Of a stretch of DNA of 64,000 nucleotides, positions 8,993 to 18,130 are shown piece by piece. Position numbers and translations under genes: made by a program. The notes beneath the pieces are model-generated. The model was not told the origin of the DNA and searched no databases. It was given only the letters and a program-made list of their open reading frames with translations. How positions within the stretch are numbered: the first letter of the stretch is position 1; each line of letters begins with the position of its first letter. Source of the DNA: Mesorhizobium sp. J18 (GTDB lineage Bacteria > Pseudomonadota > Alphaproteobacteria > Rhizobiales > Rhizobiaceae); assembly GCF_007829525.1 (NCBI RefSeq), contig NZ_VLJP01000078.1:44124-108123 (forward strand), given 5' to 3'.

Positions 8993-9834
8993 GCATGGTC
9001 GAGACGCTGCTTGCGCCGTTCCAGTTCGAGTTCATGGTCTATGCCTTCATCATCTCGGTGCTGGTCGCGGTGCCGACGGCATTGCTTTCCTGCTTCCTCG
9101 TGCTGAAAGGCTGGTCGCTGATGGGCGATGCGATCAGCCACGCGGTCTTTCCTGGCGTGGTCATTGCCTACATTGTCGGCCTGCCCTATGCGATCGGCGC
9201 CTTCGTTGCCGGCATGATCTGTGCGCTGGCAACGGGCTTCCTCAAGGACAACAGCCGCATCAAGCAGGATACGGTGATGGGTATCGTCTTTTCCGGCATG
9301 TTCGGGCTTGGGCTTGTTCTCTATGTGAAAATCCAGTCCGAGGTGCATCTCGACCATATATTGTTCGGGGACATGCTCGGCGTGGGTTTGCGGGATATAG
9401 CCGAGACGGCGGCCATCGCGGCCCTGGTGGCGGGCGTTATCGCCTTCAAATGGCGGGACCTTCTGCTGCACGCCTTCGATCCGGCCCAGGCCAAGGCAGT
9501 CGGTCTGCGGGTCAATCTGCTTCATTACGGGCTGTTGTGCCTGATTTCGCTGGCAATTGTCGGCGCGCTGAAGGCGGTCGGCCTGATCCTCGCCATCGCC
9601 ATGCTGATAGGGCCGGGGGCGGTCGCTTTCCTGCTGACGCGCAAGTTCAGCACCATGCTCGTCGCCTCGGCCGCCATCGCGGTGATTGCCTCTTTCCTCG
9701 GCGTCTATCTGTCCTTCTTCATCGACAGCGCGCCCGCGCCGACGATCGTTCTCCTTCTGGCAATCGCCTTTGTTGCGGCTTTCGTGTTCGCGACGCGCAG
9801 AGCGGCACGCGCCGAGGCGGGAGAGGCGGCATAG
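8989..9834 (+). CDS. sitD: Mn2+/Fe2+ ABC transporter permease, SitD-like
   Basis: Second ABC-3 family permease of the importer, 281 residues with about eight hydrophobic segments. The same family segments as in sitC occur: CFLVLKGWSLMGDAISHAVFPGVVIAYI and VGLRVNLLHYGLLCLISLAIVGALKAVGLIL. It is the last gene of the sitABCD operon and is followed 13 bp later by a strong hairpin terminator. Presence of all four genes in order supports a functional SitABCD system. Confidence 0.93.
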   Translation: MSMVETLLAPFQFEFMVYAFIISVLVAVPTALLSCFLVLKGWSLMGDAISHAVFPGVVIAYIVGLPYAIGAFVAGMICALATGFLKDNSRIKQDTVMGIVFSGMFGLGLVLYVKIQSEVHLDHILFGDMLGVGLRDIAETAAIAALVAGVIAFKWRDLLLHAFDPAQAKAVGLRVNLLHYGLLCLISLAIVGALKAVGLILAIAMLIGPGAVAFLLTRKFSTMLVASAAIAVIASFLGVYLSFFIDSAPAPTIVLLLAIAFVAAFVFATRRAARAEAGEAA

Positions 9835-9847
9835 CCCGCCATAGAAA

Positions 9848-9877
9848 AAGGGCCGGAAACCTTTCATCCCGGCCCTT
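9848..9877. terminator. Bidirectional hairpin terminator between sitD and a lipoprotein gene
   Basis: Perfect 9-bp arms AAGGGCCGG and CCGGCCCTT around a 12-base loop. An A-rich run precedes it (AAAAA) and TTCAA follows. It lies between two convergent genes and can serve both, more clearly the minus-strand transcript, which gets the T-rich tail. Confidence 0.8.
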
Positions 9878-9896
9878 CAATCCTGCTTGTGAGCGA

Positions 9897-10163
9897 TCAG
9901 TAGCCGCTCGGGCAGCGATCCACATATTCGCGTCCGTAGCGATCGCGATAGATACAGTTGTTCCTGTTTTCCGCCGAACGTCCGATCAATGCGCCGGCAA
10001 CGGCACCGACCGCGCCGCCGATCACCGCGCCTTCAACATCATTGCCCGCTACCGCGGCGCCTACCGCAGCGCCGCCGGCGCCGCCGATCACCGCGCCTTG
10101 CTGGGTGGGCGTACAGGCCGCAACCGGCGCGATCAGCATGGCGACCATAATAAGTTTCTTCAT
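9897..10163 (-). CDS. Small glycine-zipper outer-membrane lipoprotein
   Basis: An 88-residue lipoprotein. Residues 1-17 form a type II signal peptide with lipobox VAAC (Cys17). The centre is a glycine-zipper repeat (GAVIGGAGGAAVGAAVAG and GAVIGGAVGAVAGALIG), a pattern thought to insert in or pack against membranes. The C-terminus is NNCIYRDRYGREYVDRCPSGY, with two cysteines. Such proteins are common in alphaproteobacteria and are usually of unknown function. The ATG is preceded by AAAGGAGAGGATATC. It is a single-gene unit convergent with sitD and divergent from the BCCT transporter. Confidence 0.85.
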   Translation of the reverse strand: MKKLIMVAMLIAPVAACTPTQQGAVIGGAGGAAVGAAVAGNDVEGAVIGGAVGAVAGALIGRSAENRNNCIYRDRYGREYVDRCPSGY

Positions 10164-10448
10164 GATATCCTCTCCTTTAAGGCATCGTCCTTCAACCGGC
10201 TGGAACGTCCGAGCGACGACTTTGTTCCCTTTTGACCAGTCATATGGCCAATTTCAGGCAATCCGGCGGGAAAATTATTGCGCGCTTGTGAGAGAAATTG
10301 CACTTCGAAGCTTCAAAATTAGTCTATTTCCGCCGGAAACAAGTCGTAATCGGAAAGATTTTGCTGTTCCTTTTGCGTCACGCTACCCTCGCAAAGACTA
10401 TTGCGCCGCGAGGGGGAACGGCTCGTGGCGCCAAAAAAGGAGGGCATC

Positions 10449-12035
10449 ATGAATGATACCCAGGCATCGGTTGACCTCGACCACGGACTGGAAGCAGGTC
10501 AGGACAACATCCGCTTTCTTGGTCTCGATGTGCACAACCCGGTTTTTTTCGTCTCCGGGGTGGCCATCGTCGCCTTCGTCATCGCGGCGCTGATCTTTCG
10601 CGAAAGCGCTGCTGAAGCTCTGGGCGGCCTGCGGGTATGGCTCACGTCCTATTTCGACTGGGTTTTCATGATCGCGGCCAATCTTTTCGTGCTCTTCTGC
10701 GTGGTTGTTGCGGCCTCGCCTCTCGGCAAGGTGCGCATCGGCGGAGCTGACGCGGTCCCGGAATTCTCCTATTCCGGCTGGTTTGCCATGCTTTTCGCTG
10801 CGGGAATGGGCATTGGCCTGATGTTCTTCGGTGTGCTCGAGCCGATGTATCATTTCAACAATCCGCCGCTCGGGCTTGCTCCGCCCGTCGTCGACGGGGC
10901 GCTTGTCGAAGGCGCGGTCGAGGATGCACGCGAATTGGGAATGGCGGCCACGATCTTCCATTGGGGCCTGCATCCCTGGGCAATCTACGCCCTGATGGGG
11001 CTGTCGCTGGCGCTGGCTACCTATAACAAGGGCTTGCCGCTTTCGATCCGCTCCGCCTTTTATCCCGTCTTCGGTGAGCGGATTCGCGGCTGGATCGGCC
11101 ATGTCATCGACATCATGGCTGTTTTCGCAACGCTTTTCGGGCTTGCAACCTCGCTCGGCTTCGGCGCCTCGCAGGCTCTCGCCGGCCTTAATGCCCTCTA
11201 CGGGGTGCCAGATACCGACACGATGAAGGTGGTGCTCATCATTGGCATCACGGCGATCGCTCTGGCTTCGGTTGTTGCTGGGCTGGATGCGGGCGTGAAG
11301 CGTCTGTCGGAGATCAACATGGTCCTGGCGGCCTTGCTTCTGCTGTTCGTGATCATTCTCGGGCCCACTCTAGCAATCATCACCGGCTTCTTCACCAACA
11401 TGGCGGACTATGTGAAGAACCTGCCTGCGCTTGCCAACTGGGTCGGCCGGGAGGACGACGAATTCCTCCATGGCTGGACGACTTTCTATTGGGCATGGTG
11501 GATTTCCTGGTCGCCATTCGTGGGCATGTTCATCGCGCGGGTTTCCAAGGGACGGACCGTGCGCGAGTTCATCGTCAGCGTGCTCCTCGTGCCGTCGCTC
11601 GTCTCCGTGCTCTGGATGACAGCCTTCGGCGGCACGGCGCTCAACCAGTTCCTGGTGGACGGCTATGCCGGCGTGCAGCAGACCGTGGTGGACTACGTAC
11701 CGGAGCTGTCGCTTTTTGCCATGCTCGAACCACTGCCGCTGGCGGGTTTCACATCGCTGATCGGCATCATTCTGGTGATCGTCTTCTTCGTGACCTCTTC
11801 GGACTCCGGCTCGCTGGTGATCGACACCATCACGGCGGGCGGGAAAGTCGACGCCCCTGTTGCCCAGCGCGTGTTCTGGGCGATCTTCGAGGGGCTGGTC
11901 GCCATTGCCCTGCTTCTTGGAGGCGGGCTTGCAGCATTGCAGGCCAGTGCCATCGCGACAGGCTTTCCCTTCGCGATATTAATGGTGCTGATGGTCTATG
12001 CGACCTGGCGATCCCTGATGACCGAACCGCGCTGA
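10449..12035 (+). CDS. BCCT-family betaine/choline/carnitine transporter
   Basis: Secondary transporter for quaternary ammonium compounds, with a twelve-helix core in the inner membrane. The 528-residue protein carries the glycine-rich substrate motif GMGIG at 119-123, as in the betaine carrier BetP, and the TM8 aromatic box WAWWISWSPF at 348-357. Together these favour glycine betaine or a close relative as substrate, with sodium coupling likely. The N-terminus is short, and the protein ends almost at once after the last helix, so the long regulatory C-terminal tail of BetP is absent. ATG 10449 follows AAAAAAGGAGGGCATC. It stands alone; a role in osmoprotection or in betaine catabolism cannot be told apart. 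Confidence 0.9.
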   Translation: MNDTQASVDLDHGLEAGQDNIRFLGLDVHNPVFFVSGVAIVAFVIAALIFRESAAEALGGLRVWLTSYFDWVFMIAANLFVLFCVVVAASPLGKVRIGGADAVPEFSYSGWFAMLFAAGMGIGLMFFGVLEPMYHFNNPPLGLAPPVVDGALVEGAVEDARELGMAATIFHWGLHPWAIYALMGLSLALATYNKGLPLSIRSAFYPVFGERIRGWIGHVIDIMAVFATLFGLATSLGFGASQALAGLNALYGVPDTDTMKVVLIIGITAIALASVVAGLDAGVKRLSEINMVLAALLLLFVIILGPTLAIITGFFTNMADYVKNLPALANWVGREDDEFLHGWTTFYWAWWISWSPFVGMFIARVSKGRTVREFIVSVLLVPSLVSVLWMTAFGGTALNQFLVDGYAGVQQTVVDYVPELSLFAMLEPLPLAGFTSLIGIILVIVFFVTSSDSGSLVIDTITAGGKVDAPVAQRVFWAIFEGLVAIALLLGGGLAALQASAIATGFPFAILMVLMVYATWRSLMTEPR

Positions 12036-12059
12036 TCGGAGCCGCGTGGAGTAAAAGGG

Positions 12060-12080
12060 AGCCCCGCTTCGGCGGGGCTT
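12060..12080 (+). terminator. Hairpin after the BCCT gene
   Basis: Arms AGCCCCGC and GCGGGGCT enclose the stable tetraloop TTCG, 25 bp after the transporter stop codon. The T tract is short (TTCT), so termination strength is uncertain. Confidence 0.7.
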
Positions 12081-12139
12081 CTGCTGAGGGTGCTCCCGAT
12101 CTTGCCGACGGCCGGGAATCGGGAATAAGTTCCCCCCGA

Positions 12140-13306
12140 ATGCAGCGCGAATCGCACCCACCCCTCAGAATGGCATTTGCTGGAATGATCACCATGGCGG
12201 TTGTCATGGGGATCGGCCGCTTTGTCTATACGCCCATCCTGCCCGGCATGATGGAAGGGCTTGGCATATCCGCTTCGGATGCCGGCCTCATCGCTTCGGC
12301 GAACTATCTTGGCTATCTGATCGGTGCGATCCTTGCCGCCGGTGGATGGGCGCAGGGCCGGGAGCGGGCAATTGTGCTGGCCGGATTGGCCGCCAGCGCC
12401 ATCCTTGCCGCCTGGATGGGCTTCACGGAGAGCGTTGCAGCCTTCCTGGCGATACGCTTTCTCGCCGGCATTGTCAGCGCGCTCGTCATGATTTGCGTCT
12501 CGACCATCGTGCTCGCGCGCCTGGTCTTGGCGGGCCGCAGCGATCTGCAAGCCGTCCATTTCGGCGGCGTCGGTCTCGGCATTGCGATTTCCGGGCTCAT
12601 GACGGGGACGCTCTTTCTTGCCCATGCGCAGTGGCAGGCCGGATGGATCTGGTCCGGCGTGATTTCCGCCGCGGGTTTCCTCCTCGTCCTTGTCATGGTG
12701 GACCGAGCCCCGCGCGCCGCCGGGGCGGCCTTGCCGGAGCCGAACCTGCCGAAGGATCGCGCGCTCTATCAGATCATCTTCGCCTATGGCCTGTTCGGCT
12801 TCGGCTATATTGTAACGGCGACCTTCCTGGTGGCCATCGTCCGTCAGGCAGGGGCAGGGCAACTCTTCGAATCTACCGTATGGGTGGTCACAGGCCTTGC
12901 CATCCTCCCTTCCGTCTGGTTCTGGGGGACAGTGGCCAAGCGCATCGGCGCGATGGCTACCCTCGCGCTCGGCTGTTTCGTGGAGGCGATGGGCGTCGTC
13001 GCCAGTGTGACAATGGGCGGTCATGCCGGTCCCTTGATCGGAGGGGCGCTTCTCGGCGGCACCTTCATGGCCGTCACCGCGCTCGGCCTGCAGGCGGCGC
13101 GCGCCTTGGCGCCGGCAGCGCCGCGGCGGGCATATGCGCTTATGACCGCGTCATTCGGAACAGGGCAGATACTCGGACCCATGGCCGCCGGCTATCTGGC
13201 CGACTGGACGGGCAGCTTCCTGATGCCTTCCGTGATGGCCGCAATCGCGCTCGTATTTTCTGCCATCGTCGCATGGCAGGCGGGACGGGGACATCCGATG
13301 CGGTAG
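12140..13306 (+). CDS. MFS transporter of the YbfB/YjiJ family
   Basis: A 388-residue inner-membrane protein with about twelve hydrophobic helices, related to the YbfB/YjiJ branch of the major facilitator superfamily. Members are putative sugar or drug exporters; no substrate is established. Family features include [21 protein letters not shown] at the start, [15 protein letters not shown] in the second helix, and [28 protein letters not shown] in the C-terminal half. The open frame reaches back into the BCCT gene, but ATG 12140 starts at the conserved region; the ribosome site is weak. It lies after the BCCT terminator and 98 bp before the bacA-like gene on the same strand. Confidence 0.8.
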   Translation: MQRESHPPLRMAFAGMITMAVVMGIGRFVYTPILPGMMEGLGISASDAGLIASANYLGYLIGAILAAGGWAQGRERAIVLAGLAASAILAAWMGFTESVAAFLAIRFLAGIVSALVMICVSTIVLARLVLAGRSDLQAVHFGGVGLGIAISGLMTGTLFLAHAQWQAGWIWSGVISAAGFLLVLVMVDRAPRAAGAALPEPNLPKDRALYQIIFAYGLFGFGYIVTATFLVAIVRQAGAGQLFESTVWVVTGLAILPSVWFWGTVAKRIGAMATLALGCFVEAMGVVASVTMGGHAGPLIGGALLGGTFMAVTALGLQAARALAPAAPRRAYALMTASFGTGQILGPMAAGYLADWTGSFLMPSVMAAIALVFSAIVAWQAGRGHPMR

Positions 13307-13404
13307 TGACGCCGTTGCGCTTGTCGGCAAGCGCCGGCGCCAATAAGAATGGCGGTCGGTGCGGTCCCGCCGCGCTGCAGAACAACACTCCAGAGGATCA
13401 GCCT

Positions 13405-14664
13405 GTGTTCGTATCTTTCTTTCCGCGGCCGACGCTGTTTTTTACGTCAGCCTGCATCTGGACCCTCGTGGCGGTGCTTTTCTGGTATTTCGGCGGCGAG
13501 GAACTCGGGGCCTTGTTCGGCATGCCCCCGCTGCCGGCCGGCACCCAGCCCATCATCGGTGTCTCCATCTTCTGGTCGCCGCAATTCCTCTGGTTCTACA
13601 TCTACTACACGCTGGTCGTGCTGATCTTCGCCGGTTTCTGGTTCTGGTTCAGCCCGCACCGCTGGCAGATGTGGTCGATCCTCGGCACTGCGCTTATCAT
13701 CTTCGCCACCTATTTCTCCGTGCAGGTCAGCGTGGCGGTGAATGCCTGGTACGGACCTTATTATGACCTGATCCAGCAGGCGCTGGCCAAGACCGAGCCC
13801 GTGACGGTTGGGCAGCTTTACGCCGGCATGGTCACTTTTGCCGGCATCGCCTTCCTAGCGGTGACGGTCGGCGTGCTCAACCTGTTCTTCATAAGCCACT
13901 GGATCTTCCGCTGGCGCACCGCCATGAACGAATATTACATGGCCCACTGGGACAAGCTGCGTCATATCGAAGGCGCGGCCCAGCGCGTGCAGGAAGACAC
14001 TATGCGCTTTTCCACCACCATGGAGGGACTGGGCGTCAATCTTGTCCGCGCGGTGATGACGCTGATCGCCTTCCTGCCGGTGCTGTTCGCGCTTTCGGCC
14101 AATGTCACCGAACTGCCTTTTGTCGGTGAAGTGCCTTATGCGCTCGTGGTCGCGGCCATAGTCTGGTCGCTCTTCGGTACGGTGTTCCTTGCGCTTGTGG
14201 GCATCAAGCTGCCCGGACTCGAATTCCGCAATCAGCGCGTCGAAGCGGCCTATCGTAAGGAACTCGTCTACGGTGAGGACGATCCCTCGCGCGCTGACCC
14301 GCTGACGGTTGCCGAACTGTTCGCGAATGTCAGGAAGAACTATTTCCGGCTCTATTTCCACTACATGTATTTCAATATCGCACGCATTTTCTATCTGCAG
14401 GCCGACAACATTTTCGGCTTGTTCGTGCTGGCGCCGTCCATCGCGGCCGGGCGGCTGACCCTCGGCGTCATGACGCAGGTCCTGAACGTCTTCGAACAGG
14501 TGCGGGTGTCGTTCCAGTATCTCGTCACCTCATGGACGACGGTCGTCGAGCTTCTGTCGATCTACAAGCGCCTGCGGGCCTTTGAGGCGGCGATCGAGGG
14601 CGAACCTCTGCCGGAAATCGACCAGCAGTTCCTCGAAGGCAGCACTGCAGTGGAGGACGCTTGA
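13405..14664 (+). CDS. bacA: BacA/SbmA-family peptide transporter
   Basis: Inner-membrane, proton-driven peptide importer. S. meliloti BacA protects against host NCR peptides, and Escherichia coli SbmA imports microcin B17, bleomycin and proline-rich peptides; BacA also affects very-long-chain fatty acid modification of lipid A in some species. The protein opens [19 protein letters not shown] and has 419 residues, the usual 406-420, with about seven hydrophobic helices and the conserved [34 protein letters not shown] region in the middle. The GTG start at 13405 is chosen because AGAGGA lies 8 bases upstream and the family begins here; the open frame upstream is a shadow of the MFS gene. It is not fused to an ATPase domain. 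Confidence 0.92.
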   Translation: MFVSFFPRPTLFFTSACIWTLVAVLFWYFGGEELGALFGMPPLPAGTQPIIGVSIFWSPQFLWFYIYYTLVVLIFAGFWFWFSPHRWQMWSILGTALIIFATYFSVQVSVAVNAWYGPYYDLIQQALAKTEPVTVGQLYAGMVTFAGIAFLAVTVGVLNLFFISHWIFRWRTAMNEYYMAHWDKLRHIEGAAQRVQEDTMRFSTTMEGLGVNLVRAVMTLIAFLPVLFALSANVTELPFVGEVPYALVVAAIVWSLFGTVFLALVGIKLPGLEFRNQRVEAAYRKELVYGEDDPSRADPLTVAELFANVRKNYFRLYFHYMYFNIARIFYLQADNIFGLFVLAPSIAAGRLTLGVMTQVLNVFEQVRVSFQYLVTSWTTVVELLSIYKRLRAFEAAIEGEPLPEIDQQFLEGSTAVEDA

Positions 14665-14668
14665 GGAT

Positions 14669-15658
14669 TTAGAGGTTCCCGGCATTGCCGGCGGCGGGAG
14701 GCGTTTCTTCTATATATTGCCGGTAGGAGACGCAGCGCACCTCGCCCCGGACGCAGACTTCCCTGGCGAAGCGTTCGAGCGCACGCCAATAGGCTCCGTC
14801 ATTCATCAGCGTGAAGTGAAAGCCGATCTGGAGCGGCAGTCGCTTTCCGGAAAACTGCCTGTCAAAGGCCGCATGAAAGGCTGCATAGGCGCGCTCCTCG
14901 AATTCAGCCGAGCGCTCCGGCTTTTCCTTGGCGCCGGAATGACGGGCAAAGAAATTGTAGTCCATGGCGATCACGGGACGCCCCTTCGCGCCTTCGGGAA
15001 TGAGGGGCAGCGAAAAGCGCATCACGCCTCCTTTCGCTGCCGGCATGACCGGTCCTTGTGAAACCGAGCCGGCCTCATAAACGAATCCCCTTTCCGCCAG
15101 CGCTTCGTAGAGCCCTGGCCCGGCCGACAGATAAGGTACACGAAATCCCTGGATTTCCTTGGCGGCGAACTGGCGCCAGCCTTTCGGCTCGAAGGGAATG
15201 TCATTGATCGTCCAGGCGTCGCGCAGAATGCGGTCGAACTGGTCGAACTCCTGCAACCACATTGCCTTGGACCAATCCTTGCCGTCGAAATGACCGCAGG
15301 CATGGCTGGCGATCTCGTGTCCCTCCAGCCGGGCAGCCCAGATCTGGCGCAGACGTTCCGCCACGTCTTCACGCGAATAACCGCTGCCGACATTCGTCCT
15401 GCCCGGCTTCATGCCGGGGCCGCGGTAAAGGTGGCGGGTTTCGGGCGACAGGAGATAGACGCAGGAGAGGAAATAAGTGAAGTCCGCGCCGGTCTGGCGC
15501 GCGAGCGCCCGGCTGCGTTCCCACTGGCTGTTATGCAGCGCGCCGTCAAAGGAGATGATGACATATTGGGGAGACAAGGCCCGGTCGCTCGCCAGGGCCG
15601 ATGTCCAGGAAAGGCAAAAGGTCAACAGCAATATCGCGGCGCGCGAGAAAGCGGACAT
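14669..15658 (-). CDS. Secreted polysaccharide deacetylase-like protein (NodB fold)
   Basis: Carbohydrate esterase family 4-like protein of 329 residues, secreted by a signal peptide (residues 1-23, ending ALA). Motif 2 is IASHACGHFDGKDW, with the metal-binding histidines, and motif 3 is GFRVPYLSAG. Motif 1, usually TFDDG, reads SFDGA, so the second aspartate is missing; activity may be altered, or the family may use a different residue. Such proteins usually act on peptidoglycan or exopolysaccharide. It converges with bacA, with a gap of only 4 bp, and diverges from the YfgM-like gene. Substrate unknown. Confidence 0.8.
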   Translation of the reverse strand: MSAFSRAAILLLTFCLSWTSALASDRALSPQYVIISFDGALHNSQWERSRALARQTGADFTYFLSCVYLLSPETRHLYRGPGMKPGRTNVGSGYSREDVAERLRQIWAARLEGHEIASHACGHFDGKDWSKAMWLQEFDQFDRILRDAWTINDIPFEPKGWRQFAAKEIQGFRVPYLSAGPGLYEALAERGFVYEAGSVSQGPVMPAAKGGVMRFSLPLIPEGAKGRPVIAMDYNFFARHSGAKEKPERSAEFEERAYAAFHAAFDRQFSGKRLPLQIGFHFTLMNDGAYWRALERFAREVCVRGEVRCVSYRQYIEETPPAAGNAGNL

Positions 15659-15912
15659 CCGAACGTCGATCTGAAATGAGAAGTCCCCAGCGAACAGGTC
15701 TGGCTAGGCTGCAATTATGGCGAGCATGGGATCGCCGCCGCCGTGAGATGCGGGGATGGTTAACATCCAATGCCGCCTTCGTTCCCGCGGACAGATAATG
15801 GATATAGGCCCGCCATTTGCGCATGCCCCCTTCCATGCGTGGGAAATTTCGTTAAAAGGCTGGCTCAACTCAGAACCGGAGCGATGCCGCCCCGGCAGGA
15901 ACGGTTTTATTG
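15659..15912. other. Intergenic region between divergent deacetylase and YfgM-like genes
   Basis: This 254-bp stretch should hold both promoters. The only ordered feature seen is the small inverted repeat GGATG-GTTAA-CATCC at 15754-15768, which contains a GTTAAC core. No gene or terminator was recognised. Confidence 0.5.
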
Positions 15913-16578
15913 ATGTCCGACGACGGTTTCATTCGCGAGGTCAACGAGGAGATTCGCCAGGATCAGATGAAGGCGCTGTGGTGGCGCTATGGTCCGGCTG
16001 CGATCGTCATCGCCGTCCTCGCCGTTCTGGGAACTGCCGTCTATGTCGGCTACGATTACTGGCAGCAGACGCGCGCCAACCGGTCCGGTGATGCCTTTTC
16101 CCAGGCGCTCGAACTCGCCAATCAGGGACGCAGCGACGAGGCCCTTGCCGCACTGGAGGAACTGCAAAAGACCGGCCACGGAGCGTACCCGCTGCTCGCC
16201 CGCATGCGCGCGGCGACCGTGCTCGCCGACAAGGGAGATTATGAGGGCGCTGTAACGGCGTTCGACGAGGTGGCGAACGACCGCTCCGTGCCCGAGGCGA
16301 TCCGCGACGTCGCCCGTATGCGCGCCGGTCTTATCCTGGTCGATCACGGTTCCTATGAGGATGTTTCCTCCCGGGTCGAGGAGCTTGCCGTCGATACCAA
16401 TCCGATGCGCCATACCGCCCGCGAGGCGCTCGGCCTTGCCGCCTGGAAGGCGGGGCGGCTCAAGGACGCAATGAACCTTTTCGAGCAGATCGAGAACGAC
16501 GCCGAAGCGCCGGCCAATGCTCGTCAGCGCGCCGGGACAATGACCGAGCTGATCGCCGGCTCCACATCCTCTTCGTGA
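15913..16578 (+). CDS. YfgM-like membrane-anchored TPR protein
   Basis: A 221-residue protein with a cytoplasmic N-terminus (DDGFIREVNEEIRQDQMKALWWRYG), one transmembrane helix near residues 27-48, and a periplasmic domain with TPR-like repeats (SGDAFSQALELANQGRSDEALAALEEL, YPLLARMRAATVLADKGDYEGAVTAFDEVA). It resembles E. coli YfgM, a partner of the periplasmic chaperone PpiD and the translocon. The next gene, der, starts 6 bp later, an order also seen in gammaproteobacteria as yfgM-bamB-der; here bamB is missing. The true start is ATG 15913, directly after a TTG. Confidence 0.85.
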   Translation: MSDDGFIREVNEEIRQDQMKALWWRYGPAAIVIAVLAVLGTAVYVGYDYWQQTRANRSGDAFSQALELANQGRSDEALAALEELQKTGHGAYPLLARMRAATVLADKGDYEGAVTAFDEVANDRSVPEAIRDVARMRAGLILVDHGSYEDVSSRVEELAVDTNPMRHTAREALGLAAWKAGRLKDAMNLFEQIENDAEAPANARQRAGTMTELIAGSTSSS

Positions 16579-16584
16579 GGAAGG

Positions 16585-18021
16585 ATGAGCTTCAAGGTCG
16601 CCATCATCGGCAGGCCGAATGTCGGCAAGTCGACGCTTTTCAACCGGCTGGCCGGGCGCAGGCTGGCGCTTGTCGATGACACGCCGGGTGTGACGCGCGA
16701 CAGGCGCGTTCATGCGGCGCGCCTGCAGGATTTGCGCTTCGAAGTCATCGACACGGCCGGTCTCGAGGATGCCGGTGCCTCGACGCTCGAAGGGCGAATG
16801 CGGGCGCAGACCGAACTGGCGATAGACGAGGCCGATGTCACCCTCTTCCTTATCGATGCCAAGGCAGGCCTCATGCCTGATGACAAGACCTTTGCCTCCC
16901 TGCTCCGGCGCCGGGGAAAGCCGGTCATCCTGGTCGCCAACAAGTCCGAGGCGCGTGGGGCCGAGGCGGGCCTGCTCGATGCCTGGGAGCTCGGCATGGG
17001 TGAGCCGGTGGCGATTTCGGCCGAACACGGGCTCGGCATGGGCGAGTTGCGCGATGCCATCATCGCCGCACTCGGAGAGGAAAAGGCGCTCCGCCGCGAA
17101 CCGGAGACGGAGTTCCCGACCGCCGACACCATTCTCGTGGGCGACGACATCGATCCCGATGCCGAAGAGCCCGCCTACGATCCGACCAGGCCTCTGCGCA
17201 TCGCCGTGGTTGGACGGCCCAATGCCGGCAAGTCGACGCTCATCAATACGCTGATCGGCGAGGAGCGCCTGCTGACCGGGCCGGAAGCCGGCATCACGCG
17301 CGATTCCATTTCCGTCGACTGGGAGTGGAACGGCCGCCGGATCAAGCTCTTCGATACGGCAGGCATGCGGCGCAAGTCGCGTGTGCAGGAGAAACTGGAA
17401 AAACTCTCCGTCGCCGATGGCCTGCGCGCCGTGCGCTTCGCCGAGGTCGTCATCATCCTTCTCGACGCGACGATCCCGTTCGAGAAGCAGGATCTGCAGA
17501 TCGCTGATCTCATCATCCGCGAGGGCAGGGCGCCGGTCATCGCTTTCAACAAATGGGACCTGATCGAAAGCCCGCAGGAGATGCTTGCCGAACTGCGTGA
17601 GAAGACCGAACGCCTCCTGCCGCAGGTGCGCGGTGTGCAGGCGGTGCCGATTTCGGCCGAGACAGGCCGCGGTCTCGACAAGCTGATGGCGGCGATCCTG
17701 CGCACCCATCAGGTATGGAACACTCGCATTTCCACCGGCAGGCTCAACCGCTGGCTGGAAGGCGCGGTGGCGCAGCACCCGCCGCCGGCCGTGGCCGGCA
17801 GGCGGCTGAAGGTGAAATACATGACACAGGTAAAGACGAGGCCACCTGGCTTCGTGCTTTCCTGTTCCCGGCCGGAAGCCATGCCGCAATCCTATGTCCG
17901 GTATCTCGTCAACGGGCTGCGTGATTCCTTCGACATTGCCGGGGTGCCGATCCGCATGGCCCTGCGCACGTCCGAAAATCCCTATGCGGGACGCGCCCGC
18001 AAACGCCGATCCTCGACCTGA
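16585..18021 (+). CDS. der: Ribosome-assembly GTPase Der (EngA)
   Basis: Essential GTPase that acts in maturation of the 50S ribosomal subunit. The 478-residue protein has the two tandem G domains unique to this family. The first shows [16 protein letters not shown] and NKSE; the second shows [16 protein letters not shown] and NKWD. A KH-like C-terminal domain follows, with [39 protein letters not shown]. The length is normal. It begins 6 bp after the YfgM-like gene, so the two are cotranscribed. The ATG follows GAGGAAGG. Confidence 0.98.
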   Translation: MSFKVAIIGRPNVGKSTLFNRLAGRRLALVDDTPGVTRDRRVHAARLQDLRFEVIDTAGLEDAGASTLEGRMRAQTELAIDEADVTLFLIDAKAGLMPDDKTFASLLRRRGKPVILVANKSEARGAEAGLLDAWELGMGEPVAISAEHGLGMGELRDAIIAALGEEKALRREPETEFPTADTILVGDDIDPDAEEPAYDPTRPLRIAVVGRPNAGKSTLINTLIGEERLLTGPEAGITRDSISVDWEWNGRRIKLFDTAGMRRKSRVQEKLEKLSVADGLRAVRFAEVVIILLDATIPFEKQDLQIADLIIREGRAPVIAFNKWDLIESPQEMLAELREKTERLLPQVRGVQAVPISAETGRGLDKLMAAILRTHQVWNTRISTGRLNRWLEGAVAQHPPPAVAGRRLKVKYMTQVKTRPPGFVLSCSRPEAMPQSYVRYLVNGLRDSFDIAGVPIRMALRTSENPYAGRARKRRSST

Positions 18022-18058
18022 CATTCTGTCGCAGACGAAAGGCCATTTTTCGGCCGTC

Positions 18059-18081
18059 GTTAACCGCTGATCAAGGTTAAC
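18059..18081. promoter_or_regulatory. GTTAACC inverted repeat upstream of the SleB-type hydrolase gene
   Basis: Perfect 7-bp arms GTTAACC and GGTTAAC around nine bases, 50 bp before the hydrolase start. CtrA half-sites in alphaproteobacteria contain TTAAC, but the full CtrA box is TTAA-N7-TTAA and here the spacing is 13, so this is not a standard CtrA site. It may bind an unknown dimeric regulator. Confidence 0.4.
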
Positions 18082-18130
18082 AACCTACCTTCTTCGGAAA
18101 CGGGTTGAGTTTGCGTTCGGAGAGGGTTGG

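Noticed and set aside
11489-12139. Long N-terminal extension of the MFS transporter into the BCCT gene
   Set aside because: It overlaps the BCCT coding sequence in another frame and crosses a hairpin; the transporter fold begins near 12140.
12346-13404. 350-codon extension upstream of bacA
   Set aside because: Shadow frame of the MFS gene; BacA begins at the GTG 13405 with normal length.
15907-18024. Very long open frame (705 codons) on the minus strand opposite the YfgM-like gene and der
   Set aside because: It is the antisense shadow of two well-identified genes; composition is Arg/Gly/His/Asp-rich as expected for high-GC shadow frames, and no domain is seen.
18059-18081. Full CtrA box upstream of the SleB-type gene
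   Set aside because: Spacing between the TTAA units is 13, not 7; kept only as an unassigned inverted repeat.
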